NCBI GenBank assembly: GCA_021730905.1
Contig: JAKFYK010000043.1
Location: 26,344 to 90,343 of the forward strand
DNA from: Betaproteobacteria bacterium
Lineage (GTDB): Bacteria > Pseudomonadota > Gammaproteobacteria > Burkholderiales > SG8-41
Direction: 5' to 3'
DNA length: 64,000 bases
The notes beneath the pieces were generated by a model, which did no database searches, was not told where the DNA came from, and was given only the letters and a program-made list of their open reading frames with translations. Shown here piece by piece: positions 1-7,969 of this stretch. Numbering within the stretch: position 1 is the stretch's first letter; each line of letters opens with the position of its first letter. The translations under genes were made by a program, and so were the position numbers.

Positions 1-71
1 AGGGACCGAGGGTCCAAGAGCCGGGGGATGACATCGCCACGCTCGTCTTGAACCTGCACGTTGATCCCCAT
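1..71 (-). CDS. Partial hypothetical protein, N-terminal end only
   Basis: An open frame starts with ATG at 71 and runs off the left edge, giving 23 codons that begin MGINVQVQDERGDVIPR. An AGAAGG ribosome-binding site lies just upstream (about 78-83), and a good sigma-70-like promoter with an inverted repeat precedes it, so I take it as a real gene. Too little is visible to assign a family. It is transcribed away from the rest of the window. Confidence 0.5.
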   Translation of the reverse strand, partial: MGINVQVQDERGDVIPRLLDPRS

Positions 72-90
72 GTTTTTTGCCTTCTAACTC

Positions 91-119
91 AATATAGACC
101 GCACCGGTTTGCGGTCTAA
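91..119 (-). promoter_or_regulatory. Probable sigma-70 promoter of the left-edge gene
   Basis: Read on the minus strand, TTAGAC (119-114) is followed after exactly 17 bases by TATATT (96-91), a good -35/-10 pair, about 20 bases upstream of the ATG at 71. The spacer is largely occupied by an inverted repeat, suggesting that a repressor controls it. Confidence 0.5.
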
Positions 120-146
120 CTTGGCCGTCTGCGGTCTAACCTGGCC
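95..146. repeat. Operator-like inverted repeat plus a third half-site
   Basis: TAGACCGCA (95-103) and TGCGGTCTA (110-118) form a perfect 9-bp inverted repeat with a 6-bp spacer, overlapping the -35/-10 region of the left-edge promoter. The right arm is repeated as part of a 17-bp direct repeat, TGCGGTCTAACYTGGCC, at 110-126 and 130-146 (20-bp period). This looks like a binding site for a dimeric regulator with an extra half-site, by inference. Nothing else is recognised between 147 and 351. Confidence 0.5.
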
Positions 147-351
147 TTAAAACTCACGGAAATTCCTTTCGCAACAATAATTTTCCGCACTATTATTGTA
201 TAAAAATCCATGCATAAGTAATCCGACAAAGCCGGCATGACCATCTCAATATCACCCCTTGTAGAGTGCGTCGGAAAGCCTTCGGACAAAGTGTGCCATA
301 TTTGCTTTCCTGTATGGTGGCCCTCAAGCATTCGCGCGTGCGAACGACCGA

Positions 352-1047
352 TCAGCCGTCTGCCGGTTCCAACCCCCTCGACTTGAACACTCGCGCCGCC
401 GCTGGTGACCGCAAGAAATCGAGCAGCGCCTGCGCGAGTTGCGGTTCTTTCGCATCGGTAAAAACACCGGCGGTTCCCACTGTGATGCTCTGGATTTCCG
501 CAGGCAACGGACCCGCGTAATCCACGCCTGCCACCGCCATGATTTCCGGAATCTGCTGCACGGCAATCTCGGCTTCACCGCTCACCACAAACTCGGCGAT
601 GAGTCCGCCAGAGCGGGTTTTCGCCTTGGCTTTGATGGGTTCCGCGATACCCAGCTTTTCAATCAAACCAGCGAAATAAATACCGCTCGCGCCTTCGGTG
701 GTGTACGCAACTGATTTTGCGTTCAGCAGCGCGCGCTTGAACGATTCAACGCTGCTCAAGTCCGGCCTGGGTGCGCCCGCAAGCACGCCGACGCCGATGC
801 CGTTGCGCGTGAGCACGCGCACGCTGGCGGGCACGGTGTAGCCGAGCTTGACCACCTGATCCATCACGCCCGATCCGATCAGGCCGAGATCGGCGGTTCT
901 GCCGGCCTTGACTTCGCGCAGCATCACTTGCGCGGGGGCGTATATCACATCGACTTTGCAGCCATGCGCGCGCTCGAACTGCGGCAAGAGTTCGATGAGG
1001 GACGCCGACATGCCGTTGCCCGAATAGACTCTGACGGTGGCAGTCAT
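352..1047 (-). CDS. ModA-like substrate-binding-domain protein without signal peptide
   Basis: The 231-residue product resembles the periplasmic molybdate/type-2 solute-binding fold (ModA-like): an early VRVYSGNGMSASL segment, then DLGLIGSGVMDQV, YTTEGASGIYFAGL and a C-terminal LLDFLRSPAAARVFKSRGLEPA, which is typical of this family. It starts directly at MTATVRVYSG, so there is no signal peptide, which is unusual for a transporter receptor. Its ATG overlaps the TGA of the preceding CMD gene (ATGA, 1044-1047), so the two are probably translationally coupled. A cytoplasmic sensing or chaperone role is possible but is inference; a longer frame upstream lies inside the CMD gene. Confidence 0.75.
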   Translation of the reverse strand: MTATVRVYSGNGMSASLIELLPQFERAHGCKVDVIYAPAQVMLREVKAGRTADLGLIGSGVMDQVVKLGYTVPASVRVLTRNGIGVGVLAGAPRPDLSSVESFKRALLNAKSVAYTTEGASGIYFAGLIEKLGIAEPIKAKAKTRSGGLIAEFVVSGEAEIAVQQIPEIMAVAGVDYAGPLPAEIQSITVGTAGVFTDAKEPQLAQALLDFLRSPAAARVFKSRGLEPADG

Positions 1048-1433
1048 GACAGTCCAAGCTCCCTGAAGGCCTCGCGCGCGATGCGAAAGCTGTCTTCGGC
1101 GGCAGCGACGCCGCAATAGACGGCGGTTTGCAACAGCACCTCGCCGATTTCGTCCTGCGTGAGGCCGTTGTTGATGGCGGCTTTGACATGCAGCTTGAGC
1201 TCATGCGGCCGGTTGAGCGCGGTCAGCATCGCAAGATTGGCGATGCTGCGGCACTTGCGTGAAAGTCCGGGACGCGCCCAGATTTTGCTCCATATATATT
1301 CCGACAGCCGCGTTTTCGGCAGCGACAGCGCACCGACGTCATATGATGACTTCGCGTACGCCGCACCCAGCACCTCCAGGCGTACCTGCTGGCCCTTCGC
1401 CAGCTCGCTGGGTTCAAGCAGTGGTTCATTCAT
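1044..1433 (-). CDS. Carboxymuconolactone decarboxylase family protein
   Basis: The 129-residue protein has the helical CMD fold: WARPGLSRKCRSIANLAMLTALNRPHELKLHVKAA-type segments (about 60-95) and the C-terminal GLTQDEIGEVLLQTAVYCGVAAAEDSF. It lacks the CxxC of AhpD. Start ATG 1433 follows the upstream paralogue by only 10 bases. It is the second of two tandem CMD paralogues and overlaps the ModA-like gene by 4 bases. CMD proteins decarboxylate gamma-lactones in protocatechuate breakdown (PcaC) or act in other ring-fission pathways; the substrate here is unknown. Confidence 0.85.
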   Translation of the reverse strand: MNEPLLEPSELAKGQQVRLEVLGAAYAKSSYDVGALSLPKTRLSEYIWSKIWARPGLSRKCRSIANLAMLTALNRPHELKLHVKAAINNGLTQDEIGEVLLQTAVYCGVAAAEDSFRIAREAFRELGLS

Positions 1434-1443
1434 GGCGCACACC

Positions 1444-1845
1444 TTATGTCGAGGGGACGGCCGCAGTTGCGACATCTGCGGCCGCAAACACTTCACGCAT
1501 GCAACGAAACGCCTCGACCGCCGCCGGCGCGCCGCAGTACACATTCGCTTGCAGCAGCGTTTCCATGATCTCTTCGCGCGTGACGCCGTTGCTCAACGCC
1601 GCACGCATGTGCGTTTTCAGTTCGTTCGGCCGGTTGAGCGCGGTGAGCATGCCGATGGTGAGCAGGCAGCGCACGCGCGTTTCCAGCCCGGGCCTTGCCC
1701 ACACCGCGCCCCACACGTATTCGTTGACAACTTCCTGAAACGGCTGCGTGAATTTATCGACGCTTTTGTAGGTCTGCTCAACCTGTGCGGCGCCGAGCAC
1801 TTTCTTGCGCATGGCGAGGCCGCGTTCGTGCAGTTCGGTGGTCAT
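1444..1845 (-). CDS. Carboxymuconolactone decarboxylase family protein
   Basis: First gene of a three-gene leftward operon. The 133-residue product is a clear paralogue of the next gene: both share WARPGL, MLTALNRP-ELK and the LLQ-(A/T)-VYCG block. Start ATG 1845 has an AGGAG ribosome-binding site about 6 bases upstream, which decides it over the longer frame to 1905. The tandem pair may form a heteromer, since CMD proteins are trimers or hexamers (inference). The divergent crotonase starts at 1943, so the 97-base gap should hold both promoters. Confidence 0.85.
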   Translation of the reverse strand: MTTELHERGLAMRKKVLGAAQVEQTYKSVDKFTQPFQEVVNEYVWGAVWARPGLETRVRCLLTIGMLTALNRPNELKTHMRAALSNGVTREEIMETLLQANVYCGAPAAVEAFRCMREVFAAADVATAAVPST

Positions 1846-1942
1846 GGATTGCTCCTCTGTGGTTCGCGTTTGGAAAGCGTCAGTGTAGCAGTAGAATGAC
1901 GGCAACTTTCGCCAGCCACAGTTGATTTACAAGAGGGTTCAC

Positions 1943-2731
1943 ATGCCGGCATTCGACACCTACGCCCACAACTACCGCTTCATGAAACTCACCCGGCAGG
2001 ACGGCGTGCTGCAAGTGACGCTGCACACTGACGGCGGCCCGCTGCGCTGGAACCTCGACGCGCAGGCCGAATTCGCGCAGGCGTTCGCCGACATCGGCGC
2101 GGACCGCGACAATCGCATTGTTATCCTCACCGGCACAGGCGACGAGTTCAGCGGCCCGCGTCTCGACCCGGACGCGCCGTTTTTTCATGGCGCGCAATTG
2201 ACGCCCGGCGGCATCCACCACGTGTTCGTCAACGCCCGGCGCATGGTCAACGCGCATCTGAATATCGAAGTGCCGATGATTGCCGTGGTGAACGGGCCGG
2301 CGAAGCGCCATGCCGATCTGGCGCTGATGTGCGACATCGTGCTCGCGGCCGACGATGCCACTTTTGAGGACACCGCGCACTTTCACAATGGCGGCATCGT
2401 GCCCGGCGACGGCATCAACGTGGTGTACACCATGCTGATGGGGCTGAATCGCGCGCGCTATTTGATGCTGACCGGACAGGTGTTGAGCGCGAAAGAAGCG
2501 AAGGACATGGGACTGGTGGCGGAGTTGCTGCCGCGCGACAAATTGCTGCCGCGCGCGTGGGAACTGGCGCGGCAATTATCGAAGAAATCCGACATGCTGC
2601 TGCGCTACACGCGCGCGGTGCTCACGCACCCGCTGCGCAAATTGCTCGACGAGAGCATGCCGTTTTCTCTGGCGATGGAAGCGTTGTCCACGCTGGACAA
2701 GGGAGAACAGCGGGGGCGGCAGGGTCAATAA
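1943..2731 (+). CDS. Enoyl-CoA hydratase/isomerase (crotonase) family protein
   Basis: The 262-residue protein has the crotonase layout: an N-terminal GDEFSGPRL region (about 60-75), IEVPMIAVVNGPAKRHADLALMCDIVLAADDATFED-type core (about 105-145) and a C-terminal MGLVAELLPRDKLLPRAWELA. The stretch HFHNGGIVPGDGINVV resembles, from memory, the active-site region of 6-oxocamphor hydrolase-type crotonases, which cut C-C bonds of diketones without CoA; that assignment is tentative. Start ATG 1943 has AAGAGGG upstream and is preferred to the longer frame from 1922. It diverges from the CMD operon and converges with the SDR gene, 13 bases beyond its stop. Confidence 0.8.
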   Translation: MPAFDTYAHNYRFMKLTRQDGVLQVTLHTDGGPLRWNLDAQAEFAQAFADIGADRDNRIVILTGTGDEFSGPRLDPDAPFFHGAQLTPGGIHHVFVNARRMVNAHLNIEVPMIAVVNGPAKRHADLALMCDIVLAADDATFEDTAHFHNGGIVPGDGINVVYTMLMGLNRARYLMLTGQVLSAKEAKDMGLVAELLPRDKLLPRAWELARQLSKKSDMLLRYTRAVLTHPLRKLLDESMPFSLAMEALSTLDKGEQRGRQGQ

Positions 2732-2744
2732 CAGAAGCAGCCCA

Positions 2745-3497
2745 TCAAAACATCATTTGCCCGCCGTTGATCTGTATCGATTGCCCGCTGAGATAGCTCG
2801 ACGCCGGCCCGCATAGAAAGCGAATCACCGACGCGATTTCTTCGGCGTCGCCCTTGCGGCCCAGCGGAATCATGGCATCGCCCAACGGCGCGGTACGGCC
2901 GGATGCGCGCACGGTGTTCATCTGTCCCGGTGCGATGCAGTTAGCGCGAATGTTGCGGTCGCCGAACTCGCGCGCGATGCCGCGCGTGAAGCCCACCAAG
3001 CCATGCTTGGCCACCGAGCCGTGGATGCGTTTTTTCGCGCCGGACAGCGACATCATGCCGCCGAGCGTGACGATGCTGCCGCCGCCATTCGCGATCATCG
3101 AGGGTATGCAAGCCTGCGCCAGATAAAACGCGCCATCGAGGGTAATCGACAACGGCACGCGCCACTCGTCATAGCTCAGTTCCAGAAACGGCTTCTCGGT
3201 GCGCACCGAGGCATTGAGCACCAGAAAATCCACACGTCCGAATTTTTGCACCACGCTATCCACCATGCTCTTGGCAGCTTTTGCGTCAGCAATATCTGCG
3301 ACATAAACCTCGGCCTGGCCGCCCGCGGCGCGGATTTCCTCGGCAACTTTCTTTGCATCGTCCACCGAATGGCGCGTATTCACGGCAACCGCCGCGCCCG
3401 CCTTGGCCAGTTCCAGTGCGGTGGCGCGCCCGATATTTTTTGCTGCACCGGTGATCAATGCGACTTTGCCTGCGAGTTCCTTATTACTTTCCGCCAT
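2745..3497 (-). CDS. SDR-family protein with degenerate catalytic tetrad
   Basis: The 250-residue protein is a classical-length short-chain dehydrogenase/reductase. The N-terminal TGAAKNIG (residues 16-23) is the nucleotide-binding TGxxxGxG-type motif, and it ends with the usual YLSGQSIQINGG. The active site is odd. Where the catalytic Ser is expected there is TLGGMMS (about 144-150); the YxxxK motif reads RIHGSVAKHG, so Tyr is replaced by His159 or Gly160; the helix-4 Asn appears to be Thr119. Only Lys164 remains. Start ATG 3497 has GGAG upstream. It lies 52 bases after the MmgE/PrpD gene on the same strand, probably in one operon. Loss of oxidoreductase activity is an inference. Confidence 0.85.
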   Translation of the reverse strand: MAESNKELAGKVALITGAAKNIGRATALELAKAGAAVAVNTRHSVDDAKKVAEEIRAAGGQAEVYVADIADAKAAKSMVDSVVQKFGRVDFLVLNASVRTEKPFLELSYDEWRVPLSITLDGAFYLAQACIPSMIANGGGSIVTLGGMMSLSGAKKRIHGSVAKHGLVGFTRGIAREFGDRNIRANCIAPGQMNTVRASGRTAPLGDAMIPLGRKGDAEEIASVIRFLCGPASSYLSGQSIQINGGQMMF

Positions 3498-3549
3498 TTT
3501 GTTCTCCAAAAGTTGTTCAATTCAAATTGTCGCTTTGTCTGCCTGTAAA

Positions 3550-4899
3550 TCAGGATCGCTTTGCAAGCTGGTCCAGTAGAGGCCGTATGCTTGGGAGTGT
3601 CTCGATTTCCAGCAGCATTTGCGCCGTTCGCCTGGCCACGTCCGTCCCCACGACCTCCCCCGCGTTGCGCACGTACTTCTCCACTACCTGCGACGGCGGC
3701 ACCGGTCGCCTGTGATCGCCCAGCGGTATTTCGATGGGTTGCAAGGTTGTCTTCCCCTTGGCCACGATCACCAGCGCGCCCAGCGGCCCCTGATCGGTGG
3801 CCGAGGAAGGATCTTCCAGCGTCCTGAATTTCCCCAGGTGGCGCTTTATATCCGGGCGGTTGAATGCTTCGTTCGAAAACGTTTTCTTGATCACCTCACC
3901 ATCGAGGATCGCGCACGCCACCGGGTACTCGTAGCCGAACTTGCCCGAAAACTCCCCCGTCGGCCGCACCCGGAAGTACGGCTGCAAATGCGGCACACGA
4001 ATCTCCACCGAGGTGAGGTCTTCCAGCCGCAACCCGGTCTGTTCACGAAACCGCAACGCGGCGTCGATGGCGCCCTGCGCTATGTAGCCGCAGGGATATT
4101 TTTTCAGGCGCCAAGTATCGGCGATGTGCCACTGACCCAGCTCCGCCGTGGCCTTGCCGATATCAACACCTTCCATGCGGTTCGCCGCAACGACAGCTTG
4201 AATATAGCCGAGAGGCGCATCGAGCGCGTCAGGGTTGGCCTCGAACCCACTGGCGGCCAGCTCCGCCGCCATCACGCCGGCCTGCGACGCGATGCCGCCG
4301 TGCAGCGGTTTGGTGTGAGTGCCGAAATTGCCGGTGATCCCGCCTGCTTGCGAGGCCGCGATGCCCCACGCATGGCGCTGCTGCAAGGCACTGAGGCCCA
4401 ACAACCTGCCGGATACGGTTGCGGAAGTAAGCGGCCCGAACATGGCCGTGCTGTGCAAACCATGAAATTGGTCGGCACGCCGCGGGACAATGCGCGAAAG
4501 CGCTTCGCCGACTTCGTAGCCCGCAATGTACGCCTCAAGGAGTTCGCGCCCGCTGCGATGCTGCGTTTCACCGGTCGCCAGCATGGCCGGCACCAACACC
4601 ACGCTCGGATGCCCGAAGCTGGAGCAATCATCAAAGTCCAGCGTGTGTCCCAGGGTTCCGTTGACCAGTGCCGCCAGCCAGGTGGAAGTCTTTCGCGGCG
4701 TGCCCAGCACCGTGGCCTCATTGGCAGTGCACCGATTGACCATGTTCTGCACCTTGACCCCTGGATCTTCGCCCACGCCGGCGAGAGCAACGCCAATCTG
4801 GTCAAGAATGGCCAGCTTCGCTACATCAATATCGCGCTTCGGAACTTTGTCCAAAGATACGCCCTTCACAAATTCCGCCAAAGTCTGTCCGAATTCCAC
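3550..4899 (-). CDS. MmgE/PrpD family protein
   Basis: The 449-residue product matches MmgE/PrpD, the family of 2-methylcitrate dehydratase and cis-aconitate decarboxylase: LAILDQIGVALAG near the N-terminus, LVNGTLGHTLDFDD (about 85-100) and GGITGNFGTHTKPLHGGIASQAG (about 195-220). Several family members act on other tricarboxylates. I chose GTG 4899 because AGGGG sits 7 bases upstream; TTG 4947 and GTG 4914 are alternatives. It precedes the SDR gene and diverges from the TauD-type dioxygenase. Four MmgE/PrpD genes occur in this window. Confidence 0.85.
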   Translation of the reverse strand: MEFGQTLAEFVKGVSLDKVPKRDIDVAKLAILDQIGVALAGVGEDPGVKVQNMVNRCTANEATVLGTPRKTSTWLAALVNGTLGHTLDFDDCSSFGHPSVVLVPAMLATGETQHRSGRELLEAYIAGYEVGEALSRIVPRRADQFHGLHSTAMFGPLTSATVSGRLLGLSALQQRHAWGIAASQAGGITGNFGTHTKPLHGGIASQAGVMAAELAASGFEANPDALDAPLGYIQAVVAANRMEGVDIGKATAELGQWHIADTWRLKKYPCGYIAQGAIDAALRFREQTGLRLEDLTSVEIRVPHLQPYFRVRPTGEFSGKFGYEYPVACAILDGEVIKKTFSNEAFNRPDIKRHLGKFRTLEDPSSATDQGPLGALVIVAKGKTTLQPIEIPLGDHRRPVPPSQVVEKYVRNAGEVVGTDVARRTAQMLLEIETLPSIRPLLDQLAKRS

Positions 4900-5007
4900 G
4901 TTACGGCCCCTCACTGTTGCCAGGATTCGCGTCCGATTTCGTAACAATCACGGCCGGACTATACTATGGCCATCGGTAAAAAATCCGCTGACAATCGAGG
5001 AATTCAC

Positions 5008-5865
5008 ATGATGTACACCACTTTCGAAGCACGCCCGATCGCGGGCACCATAGGCGCGGAGATATACGGCGCCCATCTCAAGGACCACGGAAACGAGACG
5101 ATGTGGAATGAGTTGGAGCGCGCGTTGCTGGAGTTCAAGGTGATCGCCGTGCGCGGACAGGATCTTTCACCAGCCGATCAATTGGCTGCAGCCAAACACT
5201 TCGGCGAGCCGAATTTTTATCCGTTCGCCAAGGGCATGGACGAAATTCCGCAGATGACACGCGTCATCAAGGAACCGCACGAGCGCGAAAATTTTGGCAA
5301 CGACTGGCATTCCGATACACCCTATCTCGCCGAACCGCCGCGCATCACCACGCTTTACTCGGTAGAGACGCCACCCAAGGGCGGCGACACGCTATACGCC
5401 AACACGCAGGTGGCTTATGAAGAACTCTCTGCCGGCACCAGGAAAATGATCGATGGCGTGATCGGTGTGTTCAGCGCGAGTCTCAAGCACAAGCCGGGCG
5501 GCGACCGTGCCGCGCATCACCGGCGCATCACGACCATGCCGGTGACCAATTCCGAAAATGCCGACCGTTTCGAATCAAAGCATCCGATCGTGCGCACGCA
5601 TCCGCAAACCGGCAAGAAAGCGTTGTATTGCAGCTCACTGCACACGCTGCGCCTCGACGACATGACCGAACGCGAAAGCCGGCCCGTCATCAACATGCTG
5701 AACGATCACGCGATTACCCCGGAATTCACCTGCCGCGTGCGCTGGGAACCCGGCCAACTGACGATCTGGGACAACCGCTGCACCATGCACAACGCGATCA
5801 ACGATTATCACGGCACGCGGCGTGAAATGCGGCGGCTGACGGTGGGGCCGGAAAAACCAGTTTAG
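5008..5865 (+). CDS. TauD/TfdA-family 2-oxoglutarate/Fe(II) dioxygenase
   Basis: The 285-residue protein has all expected features of TauD-like alpha-ketoglutarate-dependent dioxygenases. The HxD of NDWHSDTPY supplies two iron ligands, the distal His is in WDNRCTMHNAINDY, and GTRREMRRLTV carries the 2-oxoglutarate-binding arginine. Such enzymes hydroxylate taurine, 2,4-D and other carboxylic or sulfonic substrates; which one cannot be said. Start ATG 5008 (or the adjacent ATG 5011) follows a GAGGAA site. It diverges from the MmgE/PrpD gene and ends before a bidirectional terminator. Confidence 0.9.
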   Translation: MMYTTFEARPIAGTIGAEIYGAHLKDHGNETMWNELERALLEFKVIAVRGQDLSPADQLAAAKHFGEPNFYPFAKGMDEIPQMTRVIKEPHERENFGNDWHSDTPYLAEPPRITTLYSVETPPKGGDTLYANTQVAYEELSAGTRKMIDGVIGVFSASLKHKPGGDRAAHHRRITTMPVTNSENADRFESKHPIVRTHPQTGKKALYCSSLHTLRLDDMTERESRPVINMLNDHAITPEFTCRVRWEPGQLTIWDNRCTMHNAINDYHGTRREMRRLTVGPEKPV

Positions 5866-5882
5866 CAATACAAGCTTGCAAT

Positions 5883-5909
5883 AAAAAGGGGGGGACACCC
5901 CGCCTTTTT
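5883..5909. terminator. Bidirectional intrinsic terminator
   Basis: AAAAAGG-G-GGGG-ACA-CCCC-G-CCTTTTT forms an 11-bp stem with a single G-G mismatch, with a T-run on either strand. It sits between the convergent dioxygenase (ends 5865) and ketopantoate-reductase-like gene (ends 5925), so it probably serves both. Confidence 0.8.
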
Positions 5910-5924
5910 ATTTAGCCGACGGCA

Positions 5925-6983
5925 TCAACCACCCAGTACGGCCGGCGAAGCCTTCATCTTGCCAGTTTCCACACTCAGCACCGCCTGCACCAGCTTTTCA
6001 TTCGCGGGTGTCGCGATGCCGACTTCCTTGCCCTTGCGCACGATCAAACCGTTCATGAATTCGATTTCGGTCTTGCGGCCTTTTTCCATATCCTGCGCCA
6101 TCGACGGACGCTGAATATTCGCGCGCGGGTTGGCTGCTTTGCGGGTCTTCATGATCTGCTCCACTTCCGCCAGCACAATTGAATCGCCGGCACTCGCTTT
6201 TTCGAGTTGATCCGGCATGAACTTGCCCATTTTTTCGAGCTTTAATCCGAGCGCGCGACCCACGCGTATCGATTCGCCGGCCACCTGAATCGCAAACCGG
6301 CGGATGGTGTCGTTATTATCACAAGCGGCGCCGGTCAAACCCGTGGATGCGCAGATGCCGTTGCTCATGCCATTTTGGGTGAGCTTGGTCCAGCGTTCCC
6401 CCTGCAGATTGGTGGTGGCCTTGGCGCTGTCGATGTTCGAAAACATTTTGACCAGCTCATTCACGCGGTCGGTAATGCGGCCATCGATTTCACCCACGCG
6501 GAACACGGTGTGTGTTGCTCCGCCTTTTTCCGCCATGCGGCGAATGCGCCCGGGTCCGTAAAGTTCCACTGAAATCGATGAGGCGATGGTGCCCACCGTG
6601 CGCTCCTTGCCCACGATGGCGGCGATGGTGTCCTCGTTCCAGCAATTTTGCAGCGACACCATGAATCCGTCTTTCGCCAGATAGGGCGCGATGGCTTTGG
6701 TGACGCGTTCCGTGTCGTACGATTTCACCGTGATAAAGATGATGTCGAACGGCGGCTGGTTCTTCAGCGTATCGAGATCCTTGTAGTGCAGCGTCTTTGC
6801 CGTCTTGACAACAAACTTTTCCGGATCCGTCACGCCGTCGAGATCCAGCCCCTTGGCGCGTATGGTCTCGATATGTTCCGGCCAGAAATCAATCAGCGTG
6901 ACGTCTTCGCCATTGTGCGCGAAATAGCCGCCGGCATAACCGCCAAGTGCGCCTGCTCCCATCATTGCCATGCGTTTGCCCAT
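5925..6983 (-). CDS. Ketopantoate reductase (PanE/ApbA) family protein
   Basis: The 352-residue product starts with the Rossmann motif MGAGALGGYAGGYFA and continues with the PanE/ApbA pattern, including FDIIFITVKSYDT (about 75-90) and the C-terminal helical domain with KLTQNGMSNGICASTGL. True PanE makes pantoate for CoA synthesis, but members near catabolic genes reduce other 2-oxoacids. ATG 6983 is preferred because an AGGAG lies 6 bases upstream; ATG 6989 would touch it. It is third in a leftward operon after a MmgE/PrpD and a Bug gene, which favours a catabolic 2-oxoacid reductase (inference). Confidence 0.85.
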   Translation of the reverse strand: MGKRMAMMGAGALGGYAGGYFAHNGEDVTLIDFWPEHIETIRAKGLDLDGVTDPEKFVVKTAKTLHYKDLDTLKNQPPFDIIFITVKSYDTERVTKAIAPYLAKDGFMVSLQNCWNEDTIAAIVGKERTVGTIASSISVELYGPGRIRRMAEKGGATHTVFRVGEIDGRITDRVNELVKMFSNIDSAKATTNLQGERWTKLTQNGMSNGICASTGLTGAACDNNDTIRRFAIQVAGESIRVGRALGLKLEKMGKFMPDQLEKASAGDSIVLAEVEQIMKTRKAANPRANIQRPSMAQDMEKGRKTEIEFMNGLIVRKGKEVGIATPANEKLVQAVLSVETGKMKASPAVLGG

Positions 6984-7003
6984 TTTCATCTCCTCAGTAA
7001 AAT

Positions 7004-7969
7004 TCAGTCTGCCCGTGCGCCGGAGTCCTTCACCGGCTTTGCCCAGCGATTGTAATCGTCGCGCAGCATTTTCGTGGTTTCCGCAATTGAAGTCGCAATG
7101 ACTTCCGCGCCGTCTGCCGCCATGCGCGCGTTGACTTCCGGGTCTTTCAGCTTGCGCACGATTTCGGCATTAAGTTTTTCAACCACCGCGCGCGGCGTGC
7201 CCGTCGGAGCCACGATGACATAAAACGACTCTACTGCGTAGCCTGGCAATCCCGATTCTGCAATCGTCGGCACTTCGGGCATTGGTGTATAACGTTTCGC
7301 GCTGCTCATCGCCAGCCCCCGCAGCCGCCCGGAGCGCACATGCGGCAGTGCGGGCACCACACTGGAAAAGCGAAACTGTATCGCGCCGGCCAGCAAATCG
7401 ACGGTTGCGGGTGCCGCGCCTTTGTATGGAATGTGCACGATGTCGATACCCGCAAGACTGCCGAACAGCACGCCCGCGAGATGTCCCGATGAACCGCTGC
7501 CCGATGAGCTGTAGTTCATTTTTCCCGGATTGGCTTTCGCATAGACGATCAGTTCCTTGACGTTGGCGGCAGGAATTTTCGGATGCATAACCAGAAAATA
7601 AGGTGAATTGGTCGGCGCCGTCACCGGCAAAAAATCCTTGAACGGGTCATAACGCAGCTTGGCATACAGATGCGGGTTGATGGTCAGCACCGCGCTCGGC
7701 GTGACGAACAGCGTGTAGCCGTCCGGCGCCGCCTTCGCCACCAGTTCCGCGCCGAGATTGCCGCCGGAACTGGGCCGGTTATCCACTACCACCGGTTGTC
7801 CCCAGCTTTCATTGAGCTTCTGTCCGATGACGCGCGCCAGCGTATCGCTGCCGCCGCCGGGAGCGTAAGGTGTAATCAAACGTATCGGCTTGGTAGGATA
7901 CATTTGCGCCGTGGCAACCGTGCCGACGCCTGCGGATAAAACTGCCGCAATCAATCTCGCAGAAATCAT
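7004..7969 (-). CDS. Bug-family TTT substrate-binding protein
   Basis: The 321-residue protein has a signal peptide of about 21 residues ending TAQ, then the Bug signature: YPTKPIRLI, APGGGSDTLAR, VVVDNRPSSGGNLG and APDGYTL. Bug proteins are Venus-flytrap receptors that bind carboxylates or amides and normally deliver them to TctAB. The ATG overlaps the TGA of the upstream MmgE/PrpD gene (ATGA, 7966-7969), and the reductase gene starts 20 bases after its stop, so the three are likely co-translated and share a substrate. Confidence 0.95.
   Translation of the reverse strand: MISARLIAAVLSAGVGTVATAQMYPTKPIRLITPYAPGGGSDTLARVIGQKLNESWGQPVVVDNRPSSGGNLGAELVAKAAPDGYTLFVTPSAVLTINPHLYAKLRYDPFKDFLPVTAPTNSPYFLVMHPKIPAANVKELIVYAKANPGKMNYSSSGSGSSGHLAGVLFGSLAGIDIVHIPYKGAAPATVDLLAGAIQFRFSSVVPALPHVRSGRLRGLAMSSAKRYTPMPEVPTIAESGLPGYAVESFYVIVAPTGTPRAVVEKLNAEIVRKLKDPEVNARMAADGAEVIATSIAETTKMLRDDYNRWAKPVKDSGARAD

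Noticed and set aside
116..331. A 71-codon minus-strand frame next to the left-edge promoter
   Set aside because: No recognisable domain, no clear ribosome-binding site, and it would overlap the operator repeats.
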